From NCBI GenBank assembly GCA_003254885.1, contig QANT01006271.1, forward strand, positions 62,001 to 126,000: a stretch of 64,000 nt of DNA, in the 5' to 3' direction. Of the stretch, positions 38,178-49,558 are shown piece by piece. Under the pieces are notes generated by a model that saw nothing but the letters and a program-made list of their open reading frames with translations, had not been told where the DNA came from and did no database searches. This DNA comes from Purshia tridentata. Lineage: Eukaryota > Streptophyta > Magnoliopsida > Rosales > Rosaceae. The first letter of the stretch is position 1; each line of letters begins with the position of its first letter. A program made the translations under genes and the position numbers.

Positions 38178-41100
38178 CTAGGTAGAGTAACGGCGTTGCA
38201 GGTAAAGGAATAATGCTGTTGATGCAGCCACAGCATAAGGGAAAATGGTCCAAACTCCCTGGATAATTTCAAGTCAGAATCATGTAATTGCAAAAGTGAA
38301 AACTTCATATATACAGAGTTTTGCATACATACCACAACTGTTGCAACAGTAGCAAGAGCAAAGACAGGGCGCCCCCTCAAGAAGAATCCTATTGCCAACT
38401 GAGTTCAGAAAAAAAATATAACGTTAGTAGCTGAACTAGAAAGTTGGTTATCAATTTCTTCTCTCTGTACAACCAAATTTAGCCATTGCCATGAAAAAGA
38501 AGATCCAGATTAAGGATTAAAATAGCCCTAAATACAGAATCTCAAAACTTATACAGAATCCCGAAACTATGTCGATCTTGCAAGTTTTTCCAACATCTTT
38601 TCACTCATTTCTGTAAGTATTGCAAGTTGAGTAATTGAATGCATCCTAGCTGGTGCAAATGGCATTGTATATTCCCTAGTTAAGTACAGATTTAAATGCA
38701 TACATAATCTCTAACGAGCCAGACTAACCTGGAGGGGAAGGGTGATCAAGCCACCACAACAAACTCCGGCAAAGAAACACTCTGGAGATATACCCTGCAC
38801 TCGTAGAAAAGCATGTCATTCCTAAGACGGTCGAATTAACTATCAATCAACAGATAAGAAGAATTATATTTGAATAAAATGTGTGCATATCACTTGATCA
38901 ATATAATGCTTGCCAAGTTACTGGATGGATATTTATCAACGCTTTTTTGAGCTTTTCTCTGTGTGTAATTATAATTATTGGTACAATCTGGCCCAAACAT
39001 AATGTAATAATTTGACATCAAACGATATTATTGTTCATAGGAAGTAAACACTAATCGCATGAATGATTCCCAAAATTTAATCCCTCCCCATTTATAACCA
39101 TCAAACGATTGATCAAGAAAACTTTATTTAAACGCCCTCTTATTTGAGCATATCATCAAGAAGTATTATTTAAATGAAGAAACTCAAGCAAATGAATAAA
39201 CAGCCTTTCGGGAACATACTGTATAGAAATTATAGAAAACTAAATGGAAGCTTTTAAAACTCAAACACCCACCATCCAGTGCTTACAAATCACAATTATT
39301 AGACTAGATGGCATGCAAACATGTATGCTCAAAAACAAGAATTCATAATAGCTAGAATGGAGGTTTAACATAACAACCCAGGATGATTATGTATGCATGT
39401 ATGCATGATAACTAACCAAGGTCCCTGCCAGAAAAGCTGTTGGATTTCTCACTCCAAGGGAAAATCGTTCTACTGCAAATCAAAATGCATGGAAATGTTA
39501 CTACATAGTAGCATAATTCAAGCAAGAATGGATTACTCAATCATGCTGTATAGGTAAACAGAAAATAGAATAACATGAATATAAAATAACTAAGCTTTTA
39601 GACATCACCAAAACCAATGAGATTCCCATATTTTTGCACTGCACGGGTTATGCTTAAAGCTTTTTCTTTGCCAATCCCTAACTGCACCCATCATCAGGAT
39701 AAAACTCATTAAAACAACAGACAAACTGGTGCATAACAATTGCAGGAAACAGGAAGATGCAGCATGAGAATGAACACTCAAAATATATGTATTATTCATG
39801 AATGGGTTTTGTCCTAAACATGTATAAGAACACAAAATCAGGAAGGTAGGAATAACCTTTGAAAAAACATTATCGGATGCCCTCGATTGTCTAAAAAGCT
39901 TCCCAAAATAGAATGGTATTAGATCACTAATGCATACTCCCCTGACATAAAAGAAAAAAACATCATGTAATATTTGCGTTCCAATATGACAAGGTGTAGC
40001 AGTAGACAGACTGCATATAAACCAGTAATTGCTAAAGAGGTATGCTACTACGCTCACAACCTTATATAGAAGCTCCATTAACCCTAATTAATTTTCTTTT
40101 TAAAAATTAAGGGGAATCATGGCATGTACCGCACTAAAGATTAAAATAGCGTGCCAATTACCAATACACCCACAGAGTTGTGGATATAATGTATGGAGCA
40201 TTTCTCGAGAAAGATTCAGCAAACGACTGCCATGTCCCATCCAAAGACAGTGTCCGAGCCAAAGATATGCCAACCTGAATTGTTTGCTAATGATTACTCA
40301 CAAGTTCAAACTAACAATGAAATCATGAAAATCAAAACAGTACTAAATTCAACAATGTAAATATTTGAGCTTGTGAAACAGAAATACCAGAACAGAGGAC
40401 AGACCCAAATATTTAGAGCCTCTTCACTAATGAAAAGTCCACACCCTGCAGCCATAAGTAACCAAAAGTAGATCCACCTGCAATGCGGTAGATCCATACA
40501 TGATTCAAAACTTATATAATGTTAAAAAACCAAATAAAGACTTTTAATACTCGGTGAGGGAAAGCAAACTGACTTGGTAATCCTATTTTTTAACCTCTAA
40601 ATTCATCTCTTTTTATTGTTCCCCAATACATCAAGAACCACAACATGCACTATTGCACTGTGAAGCAGAGGGAACTGGCAAAGTAATATTCTAGCTGTCA
40701 CTGCTCTTTTAAATTAGAATAGAAACAAAATAGCAATTATTTCAATTAATTATAACAAAAAATGTTGAACATTTTCCATCAGGAAATTATAAAACAAAAC
40801 TGCTATTTTCTATTAAGCAATAAGCAAAACTAGGCATTACCCTGGTGCATATTCTGGAAGAACAATTCTGTACCCAAAAGCTTTGAAAGTGAAACCAACA
40901 GGGGCTGTAGCCATTGCTGAAGAGGAAGAACTCTCTGCCAAAAACTGAAATCCACTTGACGACCCAATAGTGGGAGCCTTGATGACCACAGATATTAGTG
41001 TGATTGTTGCAGCTATGCCCAGTGCAATTGCTATTTTAGCCAGAAATGAACTTTCTGTACCAGTTTGTGATACTTTACCACTTGCAAGCAGCTCATCAGC

Positions 41101-41724
41101 AATCCCTTGCCCATCCAGATTTTCTTTAGACATTGCAGTCTCGTAATTTTCTTCATCCTCCTGCCGGAAGCTTCTAATTCTGTTTGCACAAATATCAAAT
41201 TAACACTGAAGAAGCCGAGGAAAGATTGAAACCTCAATCAACGAAAACCATCAAATTTGATTATCTTGAACTTCATAGATCAAGTTATGACTTATGAGCA
41301 TGCAATGCAGAGCTATCTTGAACTTCATACGTTAAATTATGAGCACACAATGTACAGTGATCAGTGAACTGTGAACACCTTGTAATATGGCTTATTCATG
41401 AATTGGGTTTTCATTTTTCAGCACAATTGGTCCATTTCAGCATGTTTTATGACATTTACAGTTCCCCACTTCTTTCCTTCACTGTTTCTCATCAACCAAG
41501 CATCAAAATAAACAGAGAATCACCAAATAAACTCACCTGAACGTTTGTGGTCCGATTCTGAAGAGGTGGGAAACTAGCACACATTCACTCCCGTTGGTCA
41601 GCAATCTGTGTTGACCGACTCTGAAACAGCTCGAACGCCTAACAAGTTGTGGATTTGATGATTTGGGTGTCCGTGTGGGTGGATGTAGCGAATACCCGTG
41701 TACCAAAACGGCCATTGGAGACAT
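38178..41724 (-). CDS. Plastid-type DedA/VTT-like membrane protein, 10 exons
   Basis: Minus-strand exons 41724-41537, 41179-40841, 40477-40405, 40274-40162, 39941-39857, 39681-39609, 39472-39417, 38794-38729, 38398-38333, 38258-38178 join in phase to 379 residues. The N-terminus is rich in Ser and Arg with few acidic residues (MSPMAVLVHGYSLHPPTRTPK), as in a chloroplast transit peptide. A first membrane span follows (FLAKIAIALGIAATITLISVVI). The C-terminal half has several spans and the segment FVERFSLGVRNPTAFLAGTLGISPECFFAGVCCGG, recalled here by its FLAGTLGIS core. This resembles the conserved R-x3-G-x-R-x-P and G-x3-G-x4-F region of DedA/VTT (SNARE-associated) proteins. The family is related to lipid scramblases. 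The assignment rests on this motif and topology, and the function in plastids is inferred. Confidence 0.72.
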
Positions 41725-43232
41725 TTGCGTTGTGGACTTGGAGTTCTGTGACCAGTGTCAGAGCCAGTGAAGGGGCTCAGCAGGTGATGACGCTAAGTGG
41801 CCAAGGATGTACTTGTGCACCAGAGAGATTGGCGGCTTCCGGTTCCATGTGCTTGGATGTGAGTGGTTTGTGAGGGACTAGAGAGGGATATGCCACGTAG
41901 GAAGAGTGAGATTCTTAAAGAAAAGGACCCCTTTTTTTCTTAATCAGAAATTATATTTGGTCGTGGACCCGTGGTTTATTTTTATCTTTTTTAATGATAT
42001 TGAAAGACCATATTAAAACTTCCAATTTCAGATATTAGTTAGCTATTAGTTTAACAATAGTGTTTTTGAAATATTAAATAGATTTTTAGTAGTCATTCTG
42101 TTAAAAAGAAAAACTCAAAATCCAAATATTAAAATAATTAGTCCTTAAAATAACTCTGATTTTTATTTTATAAAAAGTTGTTTATGTAAGGACCTTTTTT
42201 TAAAATTACTATAAAAAGCCCTTTATTGTTTGAATCTTGTGCACATACTAGCCAACAGTCAACACCAATATACATTTATATTCCAATTATATGATTATCA
42301 CTATAATTTAATAGTTGGGATCATTCATGATATACATGTGATACTAGATGCCTAGATGGTTGGCTAATCAAATTGTTATATTTATTATTTGTATTAATTA
42401 GTGGGTCAATGGTAATAATAAATAAATAATCAACCTAACTAGTTAATTCCGCATCAAATTAAATTATTTTGATATAATTGATACATAGTATAGTACAAAA
42501 CTTAAAGCTACTACAGGCGACAACAAAAAAGATGTCGTAGTAGTTTTTCCAGGATGCGAGTCTGCGACGTAGCATGTGGTTAGCACGGCGTGCCACCTAA
42601 GCGAGACATTTGGCGGGCAGCACGTGCGATTATTGGCGCATAGCAAAAATTAGTTGTCTTTCACTTGAGAGATAACGCCGTCCTATAAAAGCCAGAGTCA
42701 GCTGCTTTCTTTCCCTATTCAAAGCCGTCTCTTTCCGACCACGAAGTTGCTCCGACCTTGCAGTAGACCCCTCTTTGCGGCTGATCCCACAACGATCTTT
42801 CCAAAAATCCTTGGTGGGTTTTCCATTCTTTCCAGCTCTCGAAGTCACTGTAATTCTCTGTTTTTTTTTTTTTCTCAGTAAAAAGTCAATGCTTTTTACT
42901 TATGTTTCACTCAACTTCCTTAATGACTAAGCCTTGTTGTATGCTTCATTGACTTGTTTCTAGTTGGAGTCATTAAGTACTTGAATAAGGGCGTGATTAT
43001 CAGCTCACGATTTCTAGAGAATCTTGGATTATTTTTTTCGCTCAAAGGTTGTGTAATCATATCATGCACTGTTTTCGATTATAAGCATAGTTTATAGCTT
43101 TCCCTTTTCATATTCTCCAACTGGGTTACTTTTGTTTGGTGAGCTCTTTGCACCCAATCAGCAAAAGTGCTTATGGTTCTCGCTTGCTTCCACAATTCTG
43201 TAGTCCTAGGATTTTGATCTCTTTAAGGAAGG
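41725..43232. promoter_or_regulatory. Divergent upstream region of DedA-like and GTD-binding genes
   Basis: A TATA box (TATAAAA, 42684-42690) sits about 540 bases before the GTD-binding start codon, followed by a likely leader (from about 42715) that may contain an intron. Upstream lie ACGTGC/CACGTG-like elements (near 42620) and an imperfect hairpin at about 42508-42549, whose arms CTACTAC..GACA and TGTCGTAGTAG pair over 11 bases. 41900-42450 is AT-rich without features. Confidence 0.5.
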
Positions 43233-45172
43233 ATGGCTTGCCATGAAGTTCAACCATGGACCTTAGGTGGTCTTATAGGAGCATTTCTCGACCTTGGCCT
43301 GGCTTATCTCCTGCTATGTGTTTCTGCTTTTTTGTTTTTTGCATCGAAGTTTTTGAAGATTTTTTGGTTGCACTTGCCTTGTCCTTGTAATGGGTTATTG
43401 GGTTATATAAATCGTGATCTTTGCTTGCATAAGTTGTTTATTTGGCCTGTTACAAAGATCCACGCTGTTCAAAAGTTGGTGAAGAGCAGGTTCCCTTTTG
43501 GTTGGTTTGAGGATCAAAGATGTAACTTGAATAAGAAATTGATTCGAGGTTTGATTTGTGAGAATGGAGCTCCTGAATTGGAAGGTGAAGCATCTTCTAG
43601 TCCGTTTTCAAGTCCAAGATTGCAAAATCTGGTTAATAGGGAAAGTGGGTATGATGCTAAAGGGAAGAGGGTTATGATTCTAAAGAAAAGGTCCGGAATC
43701 CGGCGCTCTCAGAGGGCTGCTCCTGAATATGGAAAACTTTCTTCTTTCTTGCCAAAGGATAGTTCAAGGTCAGTTTCTCGTATATTCCCCTTTCCTTGTG
43801 ATGACAGAGATATGAGAGATACATCTGGTGAAAGCTCATTTCCCATAAATGGGAGAGAAGATGACCTTCAGGGTGAGTGAGGAAGATCTAAATTTTTTTA
43901 GTTGTATTCGTGTTTTTTGACAGAGACTAACCTTTATTTAAGTGTGGATTCATACTATCTGTAATAATATTATGATATAATAACAAATTATTGCAATTTT
44001 GGTAATTCTCTTTTATCAAATAAGAAAATCTGGAAATATTTTAAAACTGGAATTGGTTGCATATGAAATTATATGTGTACTATTTTGAAGTGGTGCTTGC
44101 TCACTTGTTTGGTCCTTTCATTTTAGATGATGTGAAAGCACAAACTGGAGATGATATGGGTGAAAGAATATGTCAAAGTTATAAGTTGAATGGATTAGTT
44201 GGTGAGAGTAATGGTGTGGACATAAGTTATGCTCAAGAAAAGGCTCCGATTGTTGGAAATGAAGCTGATACACTCAGACTGTTGCAAGAAGAGCTCAAAA
44301 AAGAGAAAACTTCTTGTGCTGCTCTTTATCTAGAGCTGGAGAAAGAGCGAGCTGCTGCTGCAACTGCTGCTAATGAAGCGATGGCCATGATATGTCGTCT
44401 ACAAAAGGATAAAGCATCAATAGAAATGGAAGTGAGACAGTACCAAAGGATGATTGAAGAAAAAATTGTTTATGATGAAGAGGAGATGGATATTCTGAAA
44501 GAAATCCTTCTTAGGAGGGAGATGGAGAACCATTTTTTGGAGAAGGAAGTTGAAGCATATAGGCAGATGAGTTATTCAGGAAATGAACGGTCAGATGGTG
44601 ATTTAAGTGATATGCTGTGTGAATTGGGACAAAGGCCTTCACCTTCTCGTTCAAATGCAGATCCGCTACTGATGCTGCAGCAGACTGATGATAATAGATC
44701 TAACAGTATGAGAATGGTAAATATTGCAGATCGTACTTCTCAGTATGAGGCTTCATTTGTTGAAAAGCAAATCCATTCTAATGAACATGATTTGCTTGAG
44801 AAGTGTGTCCTTTCAACAGGGGAAGAAAAACTACGCACTGGTATTAATGCTATGTGCCAGGGAATGACTACTGAAGCATCCCAAGCTAATATTGGTATTG
44901 AGAAAAGCTTTTATTGTGATGGAGAAGAGGAGCTGCAGCAAGATGGGGATCTTAAGAGCAATTTGCATAGTTCAATGCTTGATGCAGAGCCAGTTGTTCA
45001 TGATGTTCATGTCATCGAAGGTAAAACTGAACTTTGGAAAGAAGAAAGTAGATCATCCACTTATGCTGCTTTGGATGAATCCCAAGATTTTTCTCCAACA
45101 TTTGGAGCTTCTGGGGTTTGGAGGAGTGAGTTATTACGAGATTGTCCAAGCACAAGCCGGGTAGATTCTTAA
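43233..45172 (+). CDS. GTD-binding (DUF593) coiled-coil protein, shortened
   Basis: Plant-specific family related to maize FLOURY1 and the MyoB myosin-binding receptors, which attach myosin XI to membranes. Exons 43233-43872 and 44127-45172 give 561 residues. The N-terminus (MACHEVQPWTLGGLIGAF) runs into a membrane segment at about residues 18-45, followed by the conserved cysteine-rich LPCPCNGLLG. The GTD-binding coiled coil spans about 260-360 (EADTLRLLQEELKKEK, EAMAMICRLQKDKASIEMEVRQYQRMIEEK). The frame stops at TAA 45170-45172, but recognisable family sequence continues in the same frame behind it (see next entry), so this protein lacks the usual C-terminal coil. The N-terminal two thirds look intact and could still work. 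Confidence 0.82.
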
Positions 45173-46264
45173 CCTAAAATCACTGCAAGTTCTTTGGACA
45201 CGTGTTGTGGGTTACCAAACCTTAATAATTCACAATGCAAACCCTTGGTTATTGACTCAACAAAGAATTCTTTGTCTGCAGTAAATAGTGAAAGGTTGAA
45301 GATTGACACTGAGGTTGAATTGCTAATAGAAAGGCTACAAATGCTAGAAGAGAGAAAAGAGAAGTTAACTTCCTCTTCCGAACATTGGGAAAGGAAAAAG
45401 GTCCCATTAAAACTTTGGGAGGAGACCAGGAATCAGCTTTGGAAAATTCAACAGCTCTGAGATCCTTTGCGACAGGCTTCCTTACCCCCTTTATCTTCTA
45501 AGGTGAGTCATAGTGTTCCAAAATTGTATCTTTTTCATTCCATGAGTTCTCTATCACATGTTTTTGTCAAATTCCTCCATGCCTTTGCTTTTAAAATGGA
45601 GATAAACAGTTACTTGTAGTATGTGGCAAGCAGTGAAAGACTAATTGATGATACTTTTGTTCTATATTTGATTAGTTTTGAACTGTGATCATATTATATT
45701 ACATGTTCATTCACTTCAAGCCCTTATGCTTAGGATCAGGTTTGATATACATTACACAAACACACACACAAGTGAGCTATGTTGTTGAAGTATGACGAAT
45801 ATTTTTGGGATCTTCTTGGTTAGTGCACACGTAGATCTGAACAGAAGAGTGTTATTTGGTGCGATATCATCTCTATTCTCTATCAGTGGGGGTCAGGGTT
45901 CTAATTTACTGGTAAGCTTCAAAAATAAGAAGCAATGTATCATATATTAGACATCAAGCACATGATCATTTGCTTGGTACTATGTCATAAGAATTGAACT
46001 GAATGAAAAGCAGGGAATGATGAACATCATAATGGAATTATGAAAAAGAAACCACTACTTGTATTGCTCAAAGCACAAAGCTTTGTGTAGTCTGTCATCC
46101 ACATTGACATTCAAGTTATATATCTCCCCAGAATGTTTTCATTGGTCATTGTTATCTTCCCCAAATGGCATTGCTGATTATAATGCCCTTATTTTCAGGC
46201 GAATTTGAAGAAAAGACGTCGCCAAAGTATGTCCTTGGAGGCACATGAATCCGCCAGTTCCTAA
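45173..46264 (+). pseudogene. Untranslated C-terminal remnant of the GTD-binding gene
   Basis: Directly after the TAA at 45170 the same frame stays open for 95 codons and reads like the conserved second coil of the family: SERLKIDTEVELLIERLQMLEERKEKL, then WEETRNQLWKIQQL. A second in-frame TGA (45458-45460) follows, then RQASLPPLSSK, a usable splice donor at about 45502, and a last exon at about 46199-46264 encoding ANLKKRRRQSMSLEAHESASS and a natural stop. Family members normally have KKRRWRS-like ends here. So the ancestral exon structure survives, but translation should end early unless the stops are read through or are sequence errors. Confidence 0.75.
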
Positions 46265-49200
46265 ACCGTGTACAGTAATTCCCAGATTTGTGAATGGTCT
46301 GAGAGCTGGTGCTTCAAGTCTATTTATATCTGATTGATGGTTGAAAGGATCGATATCTGTAAATGAATTGTATATGCCCACTAGACAGGTATGTAGTTAG
46401 ATTGTAGTTGTCGGTTGGCCAATGTAGATAGCTTTTGTGTATTAAATTTTGAATTTAGAGAAAATGGCCTCAGAGCCATGTTCTGATCAAGTGATCTGTC
46501 CCACCTTGCCTTGCCTTGGCAAAGGTTGGAAAAGAAAATGTTCCCCGAATCATAGCCACCATAACTCTCATGGGTCCGAGGGCTCATGGCCAAAGGCTGC
46601 AGATGGATGTAATTATTGTTCTTTTAGCTTCCTTTAAAATAGGAATACTCCTTTTTGCTATTTTCACTTTTTTCCTTGCATTTTTATCTTGTCGGGAAAG
46701 ATTTGGCCATGAGTTTCCCTTGTTTATTCTAAAAAGAATTTTCAACCCTAATGGGGTTTTACAGCTCCAGTAGTTGAGAACACTTGTCCTCGCACCCACT
46801 GCCAGAGTTCGACTCTGTCTTTCTCCTTCTTTGAGTAAAAATACAGTTTTCAGAATAAACTAAAATTTGTGGTAGATTTGACGAAATCTGCGAAAGTTGG
46901 ACACTTGGACCCATGATTATTTACAAAGAAACTTCCTAAACAAAGTTTTACAATCCACAAGGACAACTCTTCTAGCCAGGTAAGAGCTGAAGAATGAAGA
47001 TCAAGTCCCATGTTCGCCACCTTTCACAAAACAAGGTTTCATGTGCTGATCCTTGATGACTCGAACATGCTTGTTTCATGGCTAATAAAGAGTACAATAG
47101 TCACCATAATAATAGCAATTAAGCTAAAACGACATCATATTGAAAATAAACACAATATCAGCACCAAAATTATTAGAGGGAAGACAATGTGGTGGTAACG
47201 ATATTATTTAGTAATCTTTGACACCCATAAGATTAGTTTGTTTTTCTTGAATAGTCCCCAACTTTTCTTCTCTATGAGTCTTTCACTATCACGTGCATGC
47301 AAATGGCCTCCTGTGGTACTAGAACCATGAATATTTTCTGGGGCCTTGTGGTCTTGTCTCCATGTGACATCGACCCTGTCAAACTGGTTTGGTGATGTTG
47401 AAGGTTTAATAACAGAGTTTTGGTTAATGTAGGTCAATGTTGTTTAGGTTAAAACAGAGTTTCTAGATCTTCCTAACTGGAAAAATAAGCAGTTAACAAC
47501 TTTTTTATCCAAAGATCCCATTGTAGTATAAGATCATCCATATATAAAGCACCAAATTAGTAAATTACCTACTCCAACAAAAAAAGAAAAAGTGAAACGG
47601 ATGTCGACCAGTTCATTAGTAATAAGTAGATAATAATTTGAAGAGGTTTCTAGATCTCGTTCAAATTTTTCGTATTTTGCTTATTATTGTCTGCTAATTA
47701 ATTTAGTAGTTAAAGGTCCTCTAGATGTTGACATCTTTTCTTTCTTTTTCCCTTTTCTATCATTTTAATTATATTCCCGATTTAGATCCCTAGGTATTTT
47801 AATAATATTATATATCTTTCATCATTTCATTTTTGTTGCCAAATGTTTCTCTTATCATTTTTGGAAATTGTTTGTTGCAAACTAAAATTAGCTTTTAGTT
47901 TCATCCTATTGGCTCGGCTCATCCGAAATCTTCAAAATTTTAGAATCTCAATGAATTCTCTATCGGATGAATAATTCTTTAAATGAAATCTTAAAAATAG
48001 ACCGATTATGAAATCACATTGTTGAGAGGACTAAAAATGAGTGATTAATGCTACTTAGAGAATTGAACTTAGCATTATCACCTAATTTTTCCTTTTACTC
48101 TATTGTACAAAAAAAAACTACCTTCATCCTATAGTTCATATTCCATGAGTGAATTGTGATTAGCCTAGTTGACTTAAGACATAAACTCTTTCTTTACGCA
48201 TCTGAATTTGAACCCTCCCCTTCTCTCTATACTCCAAAAACATAAAAAGTTCATATTTGAGGAACATAAATTTATGGTATGCATTTAGAATTTTTCTTAA
48301 ATCTAATAAGCGGTAAATTAAAAAAGATTTTATCATTAAAGAGAGAAGAACTAAAATGCAATTTACATAAGAAGAATTTTACATAAATGGGCTCAAATAT
48401 GTGAATTAAAATTGACGTAATTAATTGAGAACAAAAATTTTGTTTGTAAACATGTAGGTTTGGGTTAGAACCCTCCCCTCCCACATGTAATATTGTTAAA
48501 AAAAAACAAAAAAAAAAGGGCTCAAATATGGTGCTTTCCAAGAAAGGTGGGGAGGTACTTATGTCATGGCGAGCGCACGAGGCCGCCGTTGGCTAAAGTG
48601 GCATCTAATTCTTGAATCAGCATCCAATTGTGAGCAGCATCACCGACGCCCACCCGCGCGTCACCATCCAAGTGGGTGGTGACGTGGCATGAACATAAAT
48701 AAACCTACAAATTCTGCTCACGCGTAGCGTAAACTCCACAGCACCCAATCGAACCCTCCGTCCGCCGTTAACAAACGGCTCCTATAAACAATAAATGAAA
48801 CAGAGGAACGAACAAAAACTGAAAAAACGGCAAAGAGAGCCAAACAGGTGACGGAGCCCAAGCGGCAGTTGTACGCTACGTCTTCTCTAGTACTAACGCT
48901 TTTGACAGCGACATGCCTGCCTCTCTTCGTCTCCGCTACCGCTACGTTCCTTCTTAGCTCTCTCTCCATCTTCTTCACAACCAGTTTAGAGAGAGAGAGC
49001 GCGAGAGATTTATAGAGCGAGAAACAAATTGCAAATGCCATCGTAGTCCGCAAGCAACACCATTCGCTTTCTCTTTCTCTCTCAGGTGGTGACTATTTCA
49101 GAGAGAGCGAGAGAAAGAGAAGCGATTCAATTCAATTCGATTCAATTCGATTCTTCGAATTCTGAGCCAGGTGGAGGCTCGATTCCGCGAATGTGATTCT

Positions 49201-49558
49201 TTGCGGTTGCAAGCCACGCGGTTTCGATTGATCATCGATTGCTGATCAGCTTATGGTAAGAATGCAGAATTGAATGTTCTTGTGTTTACTTTGATTTTGA
49301 TTTTTCTTCGCTTTGAAGTTTCATTTCTGGATTCTGTTTCGATCTATATGTCGGTTTTGTCGGCTGTTGCTTGAAATATTGGTAGATTTCGTCACTTATC
49401 TTGAACTATGAGTATTTTCTGAGATATTCGCATTTAAACACCACATTTTACTTGTAAATTTCATGATCTATTTATTTATTTTTCTCTGTTTTTGTTGTTC
49501 TTAATTGACGCAGATGTAATCTGAGCTCGAACTGTAAGCCGATTTGGTTAGCGACAAT
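46265..49558. other. Intergenic and SFH promoter with 5' leader
   Basis: 46265-48550 is AT-rich without a supported gene. 48550-49260 is GC-richer and contains the SFH promoter and leader: a GACGTGGC (ABRE/G-box-like) element at 48681-48688 inside an imperfect inverted repeat (48659-48684), GAGA/CTCT runs, and repeated ATTCAATTCG units at about 49125-49155. A leader intron probably runs from about 49256 (GTAAGA) to the CAG at 49511-49513. Confidence 0.5.
48659..48684. promoter_or_regulatory. Inverted repeat overlapping an ABRE-like element
   Basis: The arms CGTCACCATCC and GGGTGGTGACG pair with one mismatch around a 4-base loop, and the right arm runs into GACGTGGC. bZIP factors bind ACGTGGC cores, and TGACG/CGTCA half-sites occur in both arms. 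It lies about 900 bases before the SFH start codon. Function is inferred from motif only. Confidence 0.4.

Noticed and set aside
42508-42549. CACTA-type transposon end
   Set aside because: Only an 11-bp imperfect hairpin is visible; no second end or target duplication.
48718-49053. Minus-strand frame of 111 codons upstream of SFH
   Set aside because: Lies over a promoter and CT/GA-rich leader; the sequence resembles no protein family and has no splice context.
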